From an uncultured Prevotellaceae bacterium (GTDB taxonomy: Bacteria > Bacteroidota > Bacteroidia > Bacteroidales > Bacteroidaceae): a stretch of DNA of 34,148 nucleotides. The notes beneath the pieces were generated by a model. The model made no database searches, was not told the origin of the DNA, and saw nothing but the letters and a program-made list of their open reading frames with translations. The position numbers were made by a program, and so were the translations under genes. Every line of letters starts with the position of its first letter. Positions within the stretch are counted from its first letter, which is position 1. The DNA lies in NCBI GenBank assembly GCA_902769705.1, contig CACXPX010000033.1, positions 1-34,148 of the forward strand, in the 5' to 3' direction. Positions 1-7,791 of the stretch are shown one piece after another.

Positions 1-1
1 G

Positions 2-244
2 AACTACTACATGTTGAAGATATATGAGCAGTCCAAGAGGTTCAAAGACAGCTATACACAAGTGATCCAGGTGCTTCAGGAAAAGGAGAATCAAAAGAAG
101 TTCATGGAAGGCACTAAACAGTATAAACGAAATAATATCATGGACTATGTGCTTCTGAAGAACCTTAGAGACTATGGCTGGTCAATCCAGCCACCGTCAA
201 CGAGGAAGGAAAGAAAGAGAGGGCCAGACTTATTCGAAACATAG
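2..244 (+). CDS. C-terminal part of an unidentified protein (cut by window edge)
   Basis: The frame is open from the left edge to a TAG-terminated end, so this is probably the last 80 or so codons of a longer gene; an internal ATG lies at 11. The peptide is strongly charged and Lys/Arg/Gln/Glu-rich, with a predicted helical stretch (MLKIYEQSKRFKDSY) and a basic tail (RKERKRGPDLFET). I do not recognise a family. It could be a nucleic-acid-binding or mobile-element protein, but the only support for that is its basic character and its position beyond the 3' end of a tRNA gene. Codon use is more AT-rich than in the core genes further right. Low confidence that it is translated as drawn. Confidence 0.35.
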   Translation, partial: NYYMLKIYEQSKRFKDSYTQVIQVLQEKENQKKFMEGTKQYKRNNIMDYVLLKNLRDYGWSIQPPSTRKERKRGPDLFET

Positions 245-255
245 CAAAAATACGT

Positions 256-321
256 AACATCTTGTCAGTAGAACGATGTTGGAACACCGATAGACACAGG
301 GTTTTAACACATTTGTTAAAA
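256..321. repeat. Two consecutive inverted repeats in AT-rich non-coding DNA
   Basis: AACATC at 256-261 is inverted as GATGTT at 275-280. TTTTAACA at 302-309 is inverted perfectly as TGTTAAAA at 314-321 around a 4-base loop. Neither is followed by a T-run on either strand, so they do not look like intrinsic terminators. They could be a protein-binding palindrome or the end of a mobile element. The rest of 322-655 is AT-rich and shows no supported gene; the only start-stop pair starting at 446 encodes 11 residues. Confidence 0.4.
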
Positions 322-647
322 AGATAGAATTGCAGTTGTGGGTGTATGTTTTTATCATGTTTTTGCCCATATTAGAAAGTAATGGTATCAGATAGAAAAA
401 GACTGCAAGGCTCGATTTTCGACTGAAACCCAAATCGGTAATACCATGAAAAAACAGGAAATAGCAAAAATGAATGATTAAATACGGAAAACGGTTGATT
501 TTAAAGTCTTTTTCGATTTTTTAAACTTTGAAAAATCACATTCAAAATTAACACTTTACGTGATAAGGCATCAATAATTCTTTGAATGCTCCCCAACATG
601 CTCCCATGATGTTCCCTCAGAAAAACGAAAAGTTTGGGAACATAAGG

Positions 648-682
648 CAAAGAAAAACGCTAACCCATTGAGGATTAGCGTT
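648..682 (-). terminator. Intrinsic terminator of tRNA-Ser
   Basis: On the minus strand the stem AACGCTAA...TTAGCGTT (arms 675-682 and 656-663, extended by a CC/GG pair after a one-base bulge) is followed by a T-rich tract (GTTTTTCTTT). It lies about 30 bases beyond the tRNA 3' end. Confidence 0.75.
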
Positions 683-710
683 CTAAGTGTTCCTATTTTT
701 GGGGAACCTG

Positions 711-798
711 CGGAGAGAACAGGATTCGAACCTGCGAACCGGTTTTGCCGGTTACACGCTTTCCAGGCGTGCCTCTTCAACCACTCGAGCACCTCTCC
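711..798 (-). tRNA. tRNA-Ser(GGA)
   Basis: The minus-strand transcript folds as a class II tRNA of 88 nt. The acceptor stem GGAGAGG pairs with UCUCUCC (last pair G-U) and is followed by discriminator G. The anticodon loop CUGGAAA gives anticodon GGA. The long variable arm (AACCGGCAAAACCGGUU) is typical of serine tRNAs, and the T-loop GGUUCGAAUCC is intact. The 3' CCA is not encoded; the genome continues CAGG. It has its own promoter and terminator and so appears monocistronic. Confidence 0.97.
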
Positions 799-814
799 AT
801 TGAAAAAGCGAATG

Positions 815-847
815 CAAAGTTATCGCATTTATTTGAAAAAACACCAA
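815..847 (-). promoter_or_regulatory. Promoter of tRNA-Ser
   Basis: The minus strand reads TAACTTTG at 822-815, matching the Bacteroidota -7 element TAnnTTTG, with TTG at 847-845 about 22 bases upstream as the -33 element. Predicted transcription start is near 808, 10 bases before the tRNA. Confidence 0.7.
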
Positions 848-878
848 CTTGCGTGCGCAATTTAAGGTTCTTTAATGA

Positions 879-1673
879 TTAAGTTGCGTCGATACCGAAC
901 ACATGTTTCACGTTTTCATTTGTCTGCCGCGCCACTTCCTCTTGGTCCACACCATAGCAAACAGCCAGTTTTTCAAGTACACAAGCCACATAGGCGGGCT
1001 CGTTACGCTTGCCACGATGGGGCACAGGAGCCATGTAAGGGCTGTCGGTTTCGAGGACGATGCGTGAAAGGGGTACCACCGAAGGCAGCACTTCGGGCAA
1101 GTGGCTCTTCTTGAAAGTCAACACACCGCCGATTCCTAAGACAAAGTTCTCGAACGAAAGCAACTCACGGGCTTCAATCTCATTCCCCGTGAAACAATGA
1201 AACACGCCACCTGGCAACTGATTCTCGTATCGACGCAAAATCCTAACCATCTCGTTTTGTGCCTTCCGGCAATGAATCATCAACGGCAAACGGGTTTCCA
1301 CCGACCATCGCACCTGTTCCTCAAAGGCTTCCATCTGCTCCTGCTCAAACTCCCGACTCCAATAAAAATCCAATCCCACCTCGCCAATGGCAATAGGCGA
1401 AGGAGACGCCGAATCGGGCAAAAGATGTGGGCGAATGGCTGCCAGTTGGTCGCGCCAATCAGCCTTCACTTCCTCGGGATGGAGGCCATACATGGGATAA
1501 GCAAAGCCAGGATATCGGCGGCAAACTTCTCCAACCGTCCCGACAGTCTTGAGGTCGATGGCTGGCAAGAATACTTTACACACTCCTGCTTCGCGAGCTC
1601 TGGCAACAACGTCTTCAATGTCTTGCGTGAACTCCTCACCATCAAGATGCGTATGGGTATCTATGAAATTCAT
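879..1673 (-). CDS. tatD: TatD family metal-dependent hydrolase / DNase
   Basis: 264 residues, the usual length of TatD/YcfH proteins, a TIM-barrel amidohydrolase family with metal-dependent 3'-5' exonuclease activity acting in the cytoplasm. Metal ligands are visible in order: H7 and H9 in THTHLD, E98 in IGEVGLDFYW, H135 in PLMIHCRKAQ, H160 in GVFHCFTG and D211 in VLETDSPY. The RGKRNEP motif after the last ligand is also typical. The ATG at 1673 places the THTHLD motif at the normal distance from the N-terminus. It is the last gene of the minus-strand run tonB / polyprenyl synthase / hypothetical / tatD, 25 bp after the hypothetical gene. The assignment to TatD is secure; the physiological substrate is not determined. 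Confidence 0.95.
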   Translation of the reverse strand: MNFIDTHTHLDGEEFTQDIEDVVARAREAGVCKVFLPAIDLKTVGTVGEVCRRYPGFAYPMYGLHPEEVKADWRDQLAAIRPHLLPDSASPSPIAIGEVGLDFYWSREFEQEQMEAFEEQVRWSVETRLPLMIHCRKAQNEMVRILRRYENQLPGGVFHCFTGNEIEARELLSFENFVLGIGGVLTFKKSHLPEVLPSVVPLSRIVLETDSPYMAPVPHRGKRNEPAYVACVLEKLAVCYGVDQEEVARQTNENVKHVFGIDAT

Positions 1674-1698
1674 TGGGAAATGCTGTTCGATTTAATTG

Positions 1699-2397
1699 TC
1701 AATAGTCGTGAGGCTCGTGTCGGCGGTAATAATACACCACACCGAACTTCCTGCACTCAGAAAAACGCACCTCAGGTGGCTCGTTCTCGAAATGCTTTTC
1801 TATCTGATTCCACAATTCAAGCAAGATATCATCCACCTCTGGACGTATGGCTTGCAAGTCGGCAACAACCTTTTGCGTGCGTAGCTGCAACCGTCGCTGC
1901 TGCTCAAACGCCTCCCGGAAGATGTCAAGATGGGTGGAAACCATTCCGATTGAAGGATTATAGATGGGGCGCCCGCCTTTCTTGATACGCTCTTTCTCGC
2001 CAGCGACAATCTTTTCGCCCCACTCCAACAGACGTTCAAGCGTCTTGATGTTAGGCACGGTGGTAGTGTCAGCATCCAAACCGTAGAGTGGCAACAACTG
2101 TCGTTTGGTCTCCCCACGCTCTACTGACATGAGCAACACCTGCACGAAGTGGCTCACGTAGATGGTGGCGTTGCGTTGCAATCTCTCCAACTTGGCAGTA
2201 TGACGGATTTGTGCCTGAGAACTCACACGATACTGCTCATAGGCCGTCAGCAGACGGTCGTAAGCCGGTTGGGCACGATTCAGCGTTTTCCAATCCAAAA
2301 ATCTGTTCCTGACCACATAGACGTCGTTGTTATCGAGCAGCGTTCTCAGTGCCCGCAGACGTGCGGCATCGGTTTTGGGTAGTCGGCGATAAGGCAT
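1699..2397 (-). CDS. Conserved hypothetical protein, cytoplasmic, mostly helical
   Basis: 232 residues, no signal peptide or membrane segment, rich in Arg, Glu and Leu with long amphipathic stretches, so probably an all-helical soluble protein. I cannot assign a function. Its start lies directly against the stop of the polyprenyl synthase gene (2397/2398), which implies co-transcription and probably translational coupling, and tatD follows by 25 bp. The C-terminal part (FGVVYYYRRHEPHDY) ends inside an AATTGTC-type short repeat at 1694-1707. The two neighbours suggest a core housekeeping cluster, but this does not identify the role of the protein. Confidence 0.85.
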   Translation of the reverse strand: MPYRRLPKTDAARLRALRTLLDNNDVYVVRNRFLDWKTLNRAQPAYDRLLTAYEQYRVSSQAQIRHTAKLERLQRNATIYVSHFVQVLLMSVERGETKRQLLPLYGLDADTTTVPNIKTLERLLEWGEKIVAGEKERIKKGGRPIYNPSIGMVSTHLDIFREAFEQQRRLQLRTQKVVADLQAIRPEVDDILLELWNQIEKHFENEPPEVRFSECRKFGVVYYYRRHEPHDY

Positions 2398-3372
2398 TTA
2401 GTTCTGACGGTTCATCATGTTAGCCACATATTTGCGCAATTCGCTCTTCCGCTCCTCAGGAACATTGAGCTTGTCCAGATATTTCCTGCTCTCGGCAAAA
2501 TACTCCTCTATCTTTTGCAAAGCCAGTCGGTCGATGCCGATTTCATTATAGAGTCGGGTCACAGCGGCAATTTTCTCATGAGCATTAAAGTCCTTTAACC
2601 CAATCCAGTTTAACAGTTCGGCCTGCTGTGCAGCATTTGCCCGGTTGCAGGCATTGATAAGCATGTAAGTTTTCTTATTCGATGTGATGTCGCCACCGAT
2701 GGCTTTTCCAAACACCTTCGTGTCGCCATACACATCCAGGAAATCGTCTTGTAACTGGAATGCGAGACCCAACTGCTCGGCAAACTTATACAGGGTGTCA
2801 GCATCCTCAGGGGTTGCGTCGGCCAAGATGGCGCCTATCTTCACGGCACACGCCAACAACACGCTTGTTTTCAAGCGAATCATCTCGATGTATTCTTCTT
2901 CGGTGACATCGGTGCGATTCTCGAAATCCATATCTAGTTGCTGACCTTCGTCAATCTCCAATGCCGTCTCGGTGAAGGTACCCACGACATCGGCCAGTTT
3001 GTCTGGACGGCAATGCGTCATTCGCTCAAAAGCCATCACAAACATGGTATCGCCCGAAAGGATGGCCGTGTTGGCATTCCATTTCTGGTGGACAGTTTGC
3101 TGGCCACGCCTCAATTCGGCATTGTCCATCAGGTCATCGTGCAACAAAGTGAAGTTATGGAATGTCTCCAGCCCACACGCCACAGGAAGGATGCTGTCCA
3201 CATCGTCGGCATACAAGTTGTAGGCAAGCATCATAAGCACAGGCCTTATTCGTTTTCCTCCCAACGAGAGCACATAGCGGATAGGTGCATAGAGCGACTC
3301 AGGGCGACGGTCGTAGGGCAGGTTGTCAATGTAATGATTTACTTTTGCAAGGATTTCTTCTGATGTAAACAT
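2398..3372 (-). CDS. Polyprenyl (short-chain isoprenyl diphosphate) synthase
   Basis: 324 residues, trans-prenyltransferase fold. It adds isopentenyl diphosphate units to allylic diphosphates in the cytoplasm. The first aspartate-rich motif is D79-D80-L-M-D83, without the two-residue insertion of bacterial FPP synthases; the second is D209-D210-F-L-D213. GGKRIRP (38-44), which binds diphosphate, and K168-T169 are also present. F74, five residues before the first motif, is an aromatic at a position known to limit chain length, so a C15-C20 product such as GGPP is more likely than a long quinone side chain; that is inference. It lies 14 bp downstream of the tonB-like gene and abuts the next gene. 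IspA-like annotation is possible, but the exact product is unknown, so no symbol is given. Confidence 0.93.
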   Translation of the reverse strand: MFTSEEILAKVNHYIDNLPYDRRPESLYAPIRYVLSLGGKRIRPVLMMLAYNLYADDVDSILPVACGLETFHNFTLLHDDLMDNAELRRGQQTVHQKWNANTAILSGDTMFVMAFERMTHCRPDKLADVVGTFTETALEIDEGQQLDMDFENRTDVTEEEYIEMIRLKTSVLLACAVKIGAILADATPEDADTLYKFAEQLGLAFQLQDDFLDVYGDTKVFGKAIGGDITSNKKTYMLINACNRANAAQQAELLNWIGLKDFNAHEKIAAVTRLYNEIGIDRLALQKIEEYFAESRKYLDKLNVPEERKSELRKYVANMMNRQN

Positions 3373-3386
3373 GCTTTATAATGAAT

Positions 3387-4103
3387 TTATAGTTTAAAGA
3401 CAATAGGAATGGCGAACATCGTGCGACAAGGTTTTCCCATCTGCAAGCCAGGTTTCCAGTTGGGCATCATCCTAACCACACGCATCGCTTCGCGGTCGAG
3501 TGTCGGGTCAACAGGTTTCACAACCTTCGCATCGGCTATAGTGCCATCCTTGTTCACAATGAACGAGACGACCACCCGCCCTTGCACTTTACGGTTTTGG
3601 GCTGATGGAGGATATTTCAGGTTTTTCGTCAGCCATTTCATAAACTCCACCATACCGCCAGGGAACTCGGGCAACTGCTCCACCACACGCAAACTCAGCG
3701 GGTTGTCGTCCATGTCGGTAACTACGGGTGGCAGAGGTTCGGCGGTAGCGGTTGGTTTCTGTGGAGCCTCATCAACTTCGCCGCCTACAACCACGTTGTC
3801 CTCTTGAAGCAAATCTGCCTCAGAGGGAGGAGTTTCTTCTACAGCCCTTATCTTCTCTGGAACCTTCACTTCTTCGGGCGTTTGTTGGGCAGCAATCATC
3901 TCTTGTTGCTCAATGGCAGGCAGCAGTTCCAAATCCTGCGCCAAATCATCAAGCAACAATTCGTCGGTTTCATAGTCAGGTTCATGACTCGTGTACTCCA
4001 ACGCAACAAAAGCCAAAGAGAACACCAGCACCAACCCCAACAAGAAGCCAGTCGTCCGTTTGTTCTCAAGGTTGCCCTTGTCAGTCTTCTTCAGTTCCTT
4101 CAT
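3387..4103 (-). CDS. Energy transducer TonB
   Basis: 238 residues. A short basic N-terminus (1-17) precedes one membrane helix (about 18-37, GFLLGLVLVFSLAFVALEY), then a long acidic and proline-containing periplasmic spacer (about 40-150), then a TonB C-terminal domain (about 150-238). The latter includes the family signature around LPEFPGGMVEFMKWLTKNL, the YPPSAQ turn, GRVVVSFIVNKDGTI and the terminal FAIPIVFKL strand. It couples the ExbB/ExbD proton channel to outer-membrane receptors. The ExbB/ExbD genes of this window are 17 kb away on the other strand, so partnership is plausible but unproven; Bacteroidota usually have many TonB paralogues. First gene of the minus-strand cluster, with its promoter facing that of porQ. 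Confidence 0.9.
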   Translation of the reverse strand: MKELKKTDKGNLENKRTTGFLLGLVLVFSLAFVALEYTSHEPDYETDELLLDDLAQDLELLPAIEQQEMIAAQQTPEEVKVPEKIRAVEETPPSEADLLQEDNVVVGGEVDEAPQKPTATAEPLPPVVTDMDDNPLSLRVVEQLPEFPGGMVEFMKWLTKNLKYPPSAQNRKVQGRVVVSFIVNKDGTIADAKVVKPVDPTLDREAMRVVRMMPNWKPGLQMGKPCRTMFAIPIVFKL

Positions 4104-4161
4104 TTATACTAAAAAACAGAATTTTTCGTTATTTATTACGAAATGTCTATAAAAGATAATG

Positions 4162-4169
4162 CAAATATA
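4162..4169 (-). promoter_or_regulatory. -7 element of the tonB cluster promoter
   Basis: The minus strand reads TATATTTG, a match to TAnnTTTG. Predicted start is near 4155, giving a leader of about 50 nt before the ATG at 4103. It overlaps the divergent porQ promoter region, so the two may compete or be co-regulated. Confidence 0.55.
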
Positions 4170-4191
4170 ATTCAGAAATTTGAAAAAAGCG

Positions 4192-4199
4192 TATCTTTG
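4192..4199 (+). promoter_or_regulatory. -7 element of the porQ-cmk promoter
   Basis: TATCTTTG matches TAnnTTTG. Predicted start is near 4206, a leader of only about 16 nt before the ATG at 4222. The -33 region is not a clear TTTG. Confidence 0.6.
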
Positions 4200-4221
4200 C
4201 GCATAAATTAGAATAAAATAA

Positions 4222-5190
4222 ATGAAAAAAACTGTTTTCACTCTTCTATTAACTTTAATTGTCAATTGTCTGTTGTCAATTGTCGAATGTAAAGCACAGG
4301 AGAGTCAGACAATTTATAATTTCCTCCGATTGCCTGTGAGTGCGCATTCTGCCGCCTTGGGTGGCGACAACATCACTTTGGCCGAAGACGATGAAGCTCA
4401 GATATTCCAAAATCCCGCCCTTTTGCACGGCGTAAGCGACAAGACGCTTCATTTGGGGTTCATGAACTACATGCAGGGAGCCTACACTGCCAATGCTGCC
4501 TTCAACCGTACAGTAGGCGAACGTGGCGCATGGGCCGTCTCGGGACAATTCTTGGACTATGGCACCATGAAAGAAGTTGATGAGAACAACATCGCAACGG
4601 GCGACTTCTCAGCACGCGACATTGCTATCACAGGCTATTATTCCCATTTGCTGGCGCCAAACCTTAGTGGCGGAATTGCTGCCAAATTCATCAATTCGCA
4701 CATTGCGAGCTACAATTCGATGGCCGTGGCCGTTGACCTTGGAGTGAACTATTACAAGCCGGAAAGCGGACTCTCAGCATCATTGGTGGCCAAGAACTTG
4801 GGCGGACAAATCAACGCCTACGATGAAGAATATGAACGACTGCCGTTCGACTTGCAGGCTGGAGTGAGCAAACGGCTCGTAGGCACGCCGTTGAGGTTCT
4901 CGGGTACGTTGGTTGACCTCACCCATTGGGATTACAAATTCATCCATCATCTTGCAGCAGGCATTGACTTGTTGCTCTCCGAACAGATATGGATAGGCGC
5001 GGGATACAACTTCCGACGTGCGCACGAAATGAACATCACGACCGATGACGTGGACAATGAGAGTGCTCACGGAGCCGGTCTTTCTCTCGGTGCAGGCCTT
5101 GCCCTCGAGCGCTTCAAACTGCATCTGGCTTACGGAAAATACCATGTGTCCAGCCATTCGCTCATCTTGAACTTGGCTATCAACTTATAG
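4222..5190 (+). CDS. porQ: Type IX secretion system protein PorQ
   Basis: 322 residues with an N-terminal signal peptide (about 1-25) and alternating beta-strand sequence through to the end (SLILNLAINL), as expected of a PorV/PorQ-type outer-membrane barrel related to FadL. Early motifs LPVSAHSAALGGDNIT and IFQNPALL are characteristic of PorV/PorQ family N-termini. PorQ is known as an outer-membrane part of the T9SS attachment machinery with PorU, PorV and PorZ. The next gene is cmk, an arrangement I associate with porQ in Bacteroidales. Its presence fits the two small proteins with T9SS-like tails in this window. An oddity is that the signal-peptide codons run through a degenerate 7-bp tandem repeat (4257-4291). 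Confidence 0.85.
   Translation: MKKTVFTLLLTLIVNCLLSIVECKAQESQTIYNFLRLPVSAHSAALGGDNITLAEDDEAQIFQNPALLHGVSDKTLHLGFMNYMQGAYTANAAFNRTVGERGAWAVSGQFLDYGTMKEVDENNIATGDFSARDIAITGYYSHLLAPNLSGGIAAKFINSHIASYNSMAVAVDLGVNYYKPESGLSASLVAKNLGGQINAYDEEYERLPFDLQAGVSKRLVGTPLRFSGTLVDLTHWDYKFIHHLAAGIDLLLSEQIWIGAGYNFRRAHEMNITTDDVDNESAHGAGLSLGAGLALERFKLHLAYGKYHVSSHSLILNLAINL
4257..4291 (+). repeat. Degenerate heptamer tandem repeat inside the porQ signal-peptide codons
   Basis: Consecutive 7-mers read AATTGTC, AATTGTC, TGTTGTC, AATTGTC and GAATGTA. The same word occurs at 1694-1707 (AATTGTC, AATAGTC). In porQ it encodes the hydrophobic core IVNCLLSIVEC. Confidence 0.8.
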
Positions 5191-5231
5191 AATCAGAATA
5201 AAAGAAGATGATTAAAAACAGAACTCCTAAT

Positions 5232-5924
5232 ATGAAAAAGATTACCATCGCTATCGACGGCCACTCCTCGTGCGGTAAAAGCACAATGGCCAAAGACCTC
5301 GCACGCCGCATAGGTTACGTCTATGTGGACACCGGTGCCATGTATCGTGCAGTAACACTCTTCGCCCTGCGCAACAATCTCTTCAACGAAGACGATACCG
5401 TGAAGACCGATGAACTGGAAAAACGCATACCAGAAATCAGCATCACGTTCCAGTTCAACCCAGAAACAGGACGCCCCGACACCTATCTGAATGGCGAACT
5501 CGTGGAGCAGGTCATTCGTTCGCTCGAGGTTTCTAACCATGTGAGCGCCGTATCAGCCATCCCCTTCGTTCGCACCGAGATGGTGGCACAGCAGCAGGCC
5601 ATGGGACAAGAGGGCGGTATCGTGATGGACGGACGTGACATCGGCACAACTGTATTCCCGAATGCCGAGTTGAAAGTGTTTGTTACCGCGAGTGCCGAAG
5701 TGCGCGCACAGCGTCGTTTCAAAGAACTAGAAGAAAAAGGAATGCCTGCCGACTTCGACGACATACTACAAAACGTCATCGACCGCGACTACCAGGACTC
5801 ACACCGCGAAGTGTCACCCCTGCGTCAGGCCGACGACGCCTTGCTGCTTGACAACAGCAACCTCACCATCCCCGAGCAGAACGAATGGCTCTACGAGCAG
5901 TATCTGCGCGTGGCTGGAGAGTAA
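5232..5924 (+). CDS. cmk: (d)CMP kinase
   Basis: 230 residues from the chosen start. Phosphorylates CMP and dCMP with ATP in the cytoplasm. The P-loop is GHSSCGKST at about residues 10-18. [29 protein letters not shown] and the [10 protein letters not shown] lid region are standard for Cmk. The ATG at 5232 ([18 protein letters not shown]) gives the family's normal N-terminus; an in-frame ATG at 5208 would add MIKNRTPN and is less likely. It lies 41 bp after porQ on the same strand and probably shares its promoter. Its stop is one base from the stop of the convergent next gene. Confidence 0.95.
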   Translation: MKKITIAIDGHSSCGKSTMAKDLARRIGYVYVDTGAMYRAVTLFALRNNLFNEDDTVKTDELEKRIPEISITFQFNPETGRPDTYLNGELVEQVIRSLEVSNHVSAVSAIPFVRTEMVAQQQAMGQEGGIVMDGRDIGTTVFPNAELKVFVTASAEVRAQRRFKELEEKGMPADFDDILQNVIDRDYQDSHREVSPLRQADDALLLDNSNLTIPEQNEWLYEQYLRVAGE

Positions 5925-5925
5925 T

Positions 5926-6708
5926 TTATTTCACGAGAACCTTCTGACCATTGGCCACATAGACACCAGGCTGAAGGCTACGTAGTTGGGCGGCATTTGC
6001 TTTCGAAGCAACCTTCTGTCCCGACAACGTGTAGACATCAACCGAGCGGCCACTTGCCACGAGGGCTGAAATGCTTGTGGCCTCGCCAGCAGCAAGGTGG
6101 ATGGTGTTGATGGTCTTCGATACACCAGAAGACAGTTTCACGAAGCAACGTGTGGCGTAGAAGATGGCGCCATCGCCAGCGGTGACAGCCGTGAACAACG
6201 CCTCGCTGTTGTCCTTCACGCGAATTCCATAGAAACCATCGCCAGTGGTCTGCTTCTGGGCAGCCCCCATCGTCACCTTCTCATGACCGTCGCTGAATGA
6301 CAATGCTGCAGTACGGTTGTAGGGAATGGCAGTCTTGGCGATGCGGCAGTTGCCGTCTTCTCCATTATAATAAACAAGGTAAGGCACATTAGCTTCCATT
6401 CCGCGAGCCTTACAATCCTGGAAGATGAGCGACACGGCATTGTCAGAACTCTCGACACCAACCAGGCGCTCCAGACGGCAGTCGCTGCCGAAAGCCTCGT
6501 TGAGTTCCTCCACGCTGACAGCGAAAGGAAGCGACAGCGTGTTCCATCCGTGGAACATCTGGCGGTTGACGGTAATCTGGCACTCCGTTCCGTTCACTTT
6601 CTCCAGATTCGTACCGGCATAAGTGCTGATAGAAAGTCTTTGTTGTGCGCTGGCAGTAAGTGCCATGACGGCCATCACTGCGATAAGGTAGAATTTCTTC
6701 ATAATCAT
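5926..6708 (-). CDS. Secreted protein with T9SS-type C-terminal sorting domain
   Basis: 260 residues. A signal peptide (about 1-21, cut after TASA) leads into a beta-rich body that includes GWNTLSLPFAVSVEELNEAF, a phrase common in Prevotella secreted proteins. The last about 60 residues (SVDVYTLSGQKVASK ... LQPGVYVANGQKVLVK) match the pattern of type A T9SS sorting tails: a VYxLxGQKV strand, LxPGVYV, then a basic terminal strand. I infer export by Sec then T9SS, consistent with porQ nearby. No enzymatic motif is visible. A second ATG at 6702 (MKKFYL) is an equally good start. Single-gene transcript with its own promoter; convergent with cmk with a 1-bp gap. Confidence 0.85.
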   Translation of the reverse strand: MIMKKFYLIAVMAVMALTASAQQRLSISTYAGTNLEKVNGTECQITVNRQMFHGWNTLSLPFAVSVEELNEAFGSDCRLERLVGVESSDNAVSLIFQDCKARGMEANVPYLVYYNGEDGNCRIAKTAIPYNRTAALSFSDGHEKVTMGAAQKQTTGDGFYGIRVKDNSEALFTAVTAGDGAIFYATRCFVKLSSGVSKTINTIHLAAGEATSISALVASGRSVDVYTLSGQKVASKANAAQLRSLQPGVYVANGQKVLVK

Positions 6709-6748
6709 ACGGTTTTTAATGTTGATTTTTAAGTTCTGTTAGTTTCTG

Positions 6749-6780
6749 CAAAGATACATATTTTGCAAATATATTCCAAA
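6749..6780 (-). promoter_or_regulatory. Promoter of the T9SS-tail secreted protein gene
   Basis: Minus strand TATCTTTG at 6756-6749 and TTTG at 6780-6777, separated by 20 bases, give both the -7 and -33 elements of the Bacteroidota consensus. A second TATATTTG lies at 6773-6766. DNA from 6781 to 6936 is AT-rich with no supported feature. Confidence 0.7.
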
Positions 6781-6936
6781 TTTCTTTCGCAAAAGTTTTA
6801 GCGCGATGTTAAATGACCTATAAATTATTCTGAAAAATAACAACAAAAAACGTCTTCTTCATCGTTCATTCTAGAACAAAAAAAGCCCATGAAAAACAAA
6901 AAACGCGCACTTCAGTCCTGATTTTCGGTCAGTAGA

Positions 6937-7046
6937 ATTGGCAGATGTGGCATCTGAGTCTGTCACACATAACACCTGACCCGCCTACTTGTTGCATCTG
7001 ACAATCTTACACCTTATGTGTGACGCACTCAGATGCTACAAGTGAC
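6937..7046 (-). repeat. Degenerate 22-bp tandem array, locus 1 (five units)
   Basis: Read on the minus strand, consecutive 22-bp blocks (7046-7025, 7024-7003, 7002-6981, 6980-6959, 6958-6937) begin GTCACTTG, GTCACACA, GTCAGATG, GTCAGGTG and CTCAGATG. The first block agrees with unit 8 of the 31-kb array at 16 of 22 positions by eye. Superimposed on this is a near-perfect 23-bp inverted repeat (6950-6972 with 7014-7036, two mismatches, 41-base spacer), which could fold as a large hairpin. Confidence 0.6.
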
Positions 7047-7079
7047 AACCCAAAAGCAGAGCTCTTGCCAATCGCAAAA

Positions 7080-7119
7080 ATGTAAAGAAAACGGAAGTCG
7101 TTGAATGTCAACGACTTCC
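7080..7119 (-). terminator. Intrinsic terminator downstream of the ECF S-component gene
   Basis: A perfect 12-bp stem, GGAAGTCGTTGA with TCAACGACTTCC (7093-7104 and 7108-7119), has a 3-base loop and is followed on the minus strand by GTTTTCTTT. It lies 125 bp beyond the stop at 7245. Confidence 0.75.
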
Positions 7120-7244
7120 AAAAATATCGATTTTTTGTGCTTTTCGCCCCTAAATCTTGTCCACTTCAAAAAATAGCCCGTTTTTTGTGTTTAAAATTCG
7201 GAATTATTTTGACAGAAGATGAATGGTAAGATACCGAAGTTGTA

Positions 7245-7742
7245 TCACAATTTCATAATCAGCCAGGCACCGAAGACTTGCATCAGCAGACCAGGCCAAC
7301 CGATGGTGAAGTCGGCGATTGTTGCATCGATGCCACCTGTGAGAAGCAGTTCGCCAACACATTCGATAGCTTTGCTAACGAGTACGACACCGACGATGAG
7401 GGGCAGGCTTGCCTTCTTGAAGTGCTGGGCAGCAAGTCCGGCGACAAGAGCCAACACAGCGAGCTTGAGTGTCATCACCTGCAAGACGCTCCACTCAGGC
7501 ATTCCGAACGTAAGGTGGTTCACCAATGGCGAGAGGACAGCAGCCAACAGTCCCGTCTTCCAACCGAATTTGTAGGCACCAGCGAGAATGACGAGCGATA
7601 GCGGCGAGAAAATGATACCACCTTGCGGGATAAGGTGGAACAGATGAGGCAGAATCATGTTGCAAGCCACGAATATCGCTGCCCACATGTAAGTCTTTGC
7701 CTCGTTGTAATTAAGAGAATAAAGTCTGACGCTTGTTTCCAT
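7245..7742 (-). CDS. ECF transporter S component (substrate-binding membrane subunit)
   Basis: 165 residues, almost entirely hydrophobic, with about five to six predicted membrane helices: roughly 17-35, 40-58, 60-77, 85-107, 110-130 and 148-165. Size and the mix of short helices with small-residue turns (FSPLSLVILAGAYKFGWKTG, GIDATIADFTIGWPGLLMQ) fit an energy-coupling-factor S component that captures a vitamin or metal at the inner membrane. The EcfA/A'/T module is not in the window and would be shared. It lies 49 bp downstream of a TonB-dependent receptor gene on the same strand, so the two probably move the same micronutrient across the two membranes. The ligand cannot be told from sequence. 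A generic membrane protein is the alternative. Confidence 0.7.
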   Translation of the reverse strand: METSVRLYSLNYNEAKTYMWAAIFVACNMILPHLFHLIPQGGIIFSPLSLVILAGAYKFGWKTGLLAAVLSPLVNHLTFGMPEWSVLQVMTLKLAVLALVAGLAAQHFKKASLPLIVGVVLVSKAIECVGELLLTGGIDATIADFTIGWPGLLMQVFGAWLIMKL

Positions 7743-7791
7743 GTTTTTTTGAGTTTATAAGTTATTTTTGCTTATCAGTTTCATTGGTTCT

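Noticed and set aside
230-433. 67-codon minus-strand ORF near the left edge
   Set aside because: Cys/Phe-rich translation of AT-rich palindromic DNA, no promoter or family support.
1197-1985. 262-codon plus-strand ORF
   Set aside because: Antisense to tatD and the hypothetical gene; no recognisable protein features.
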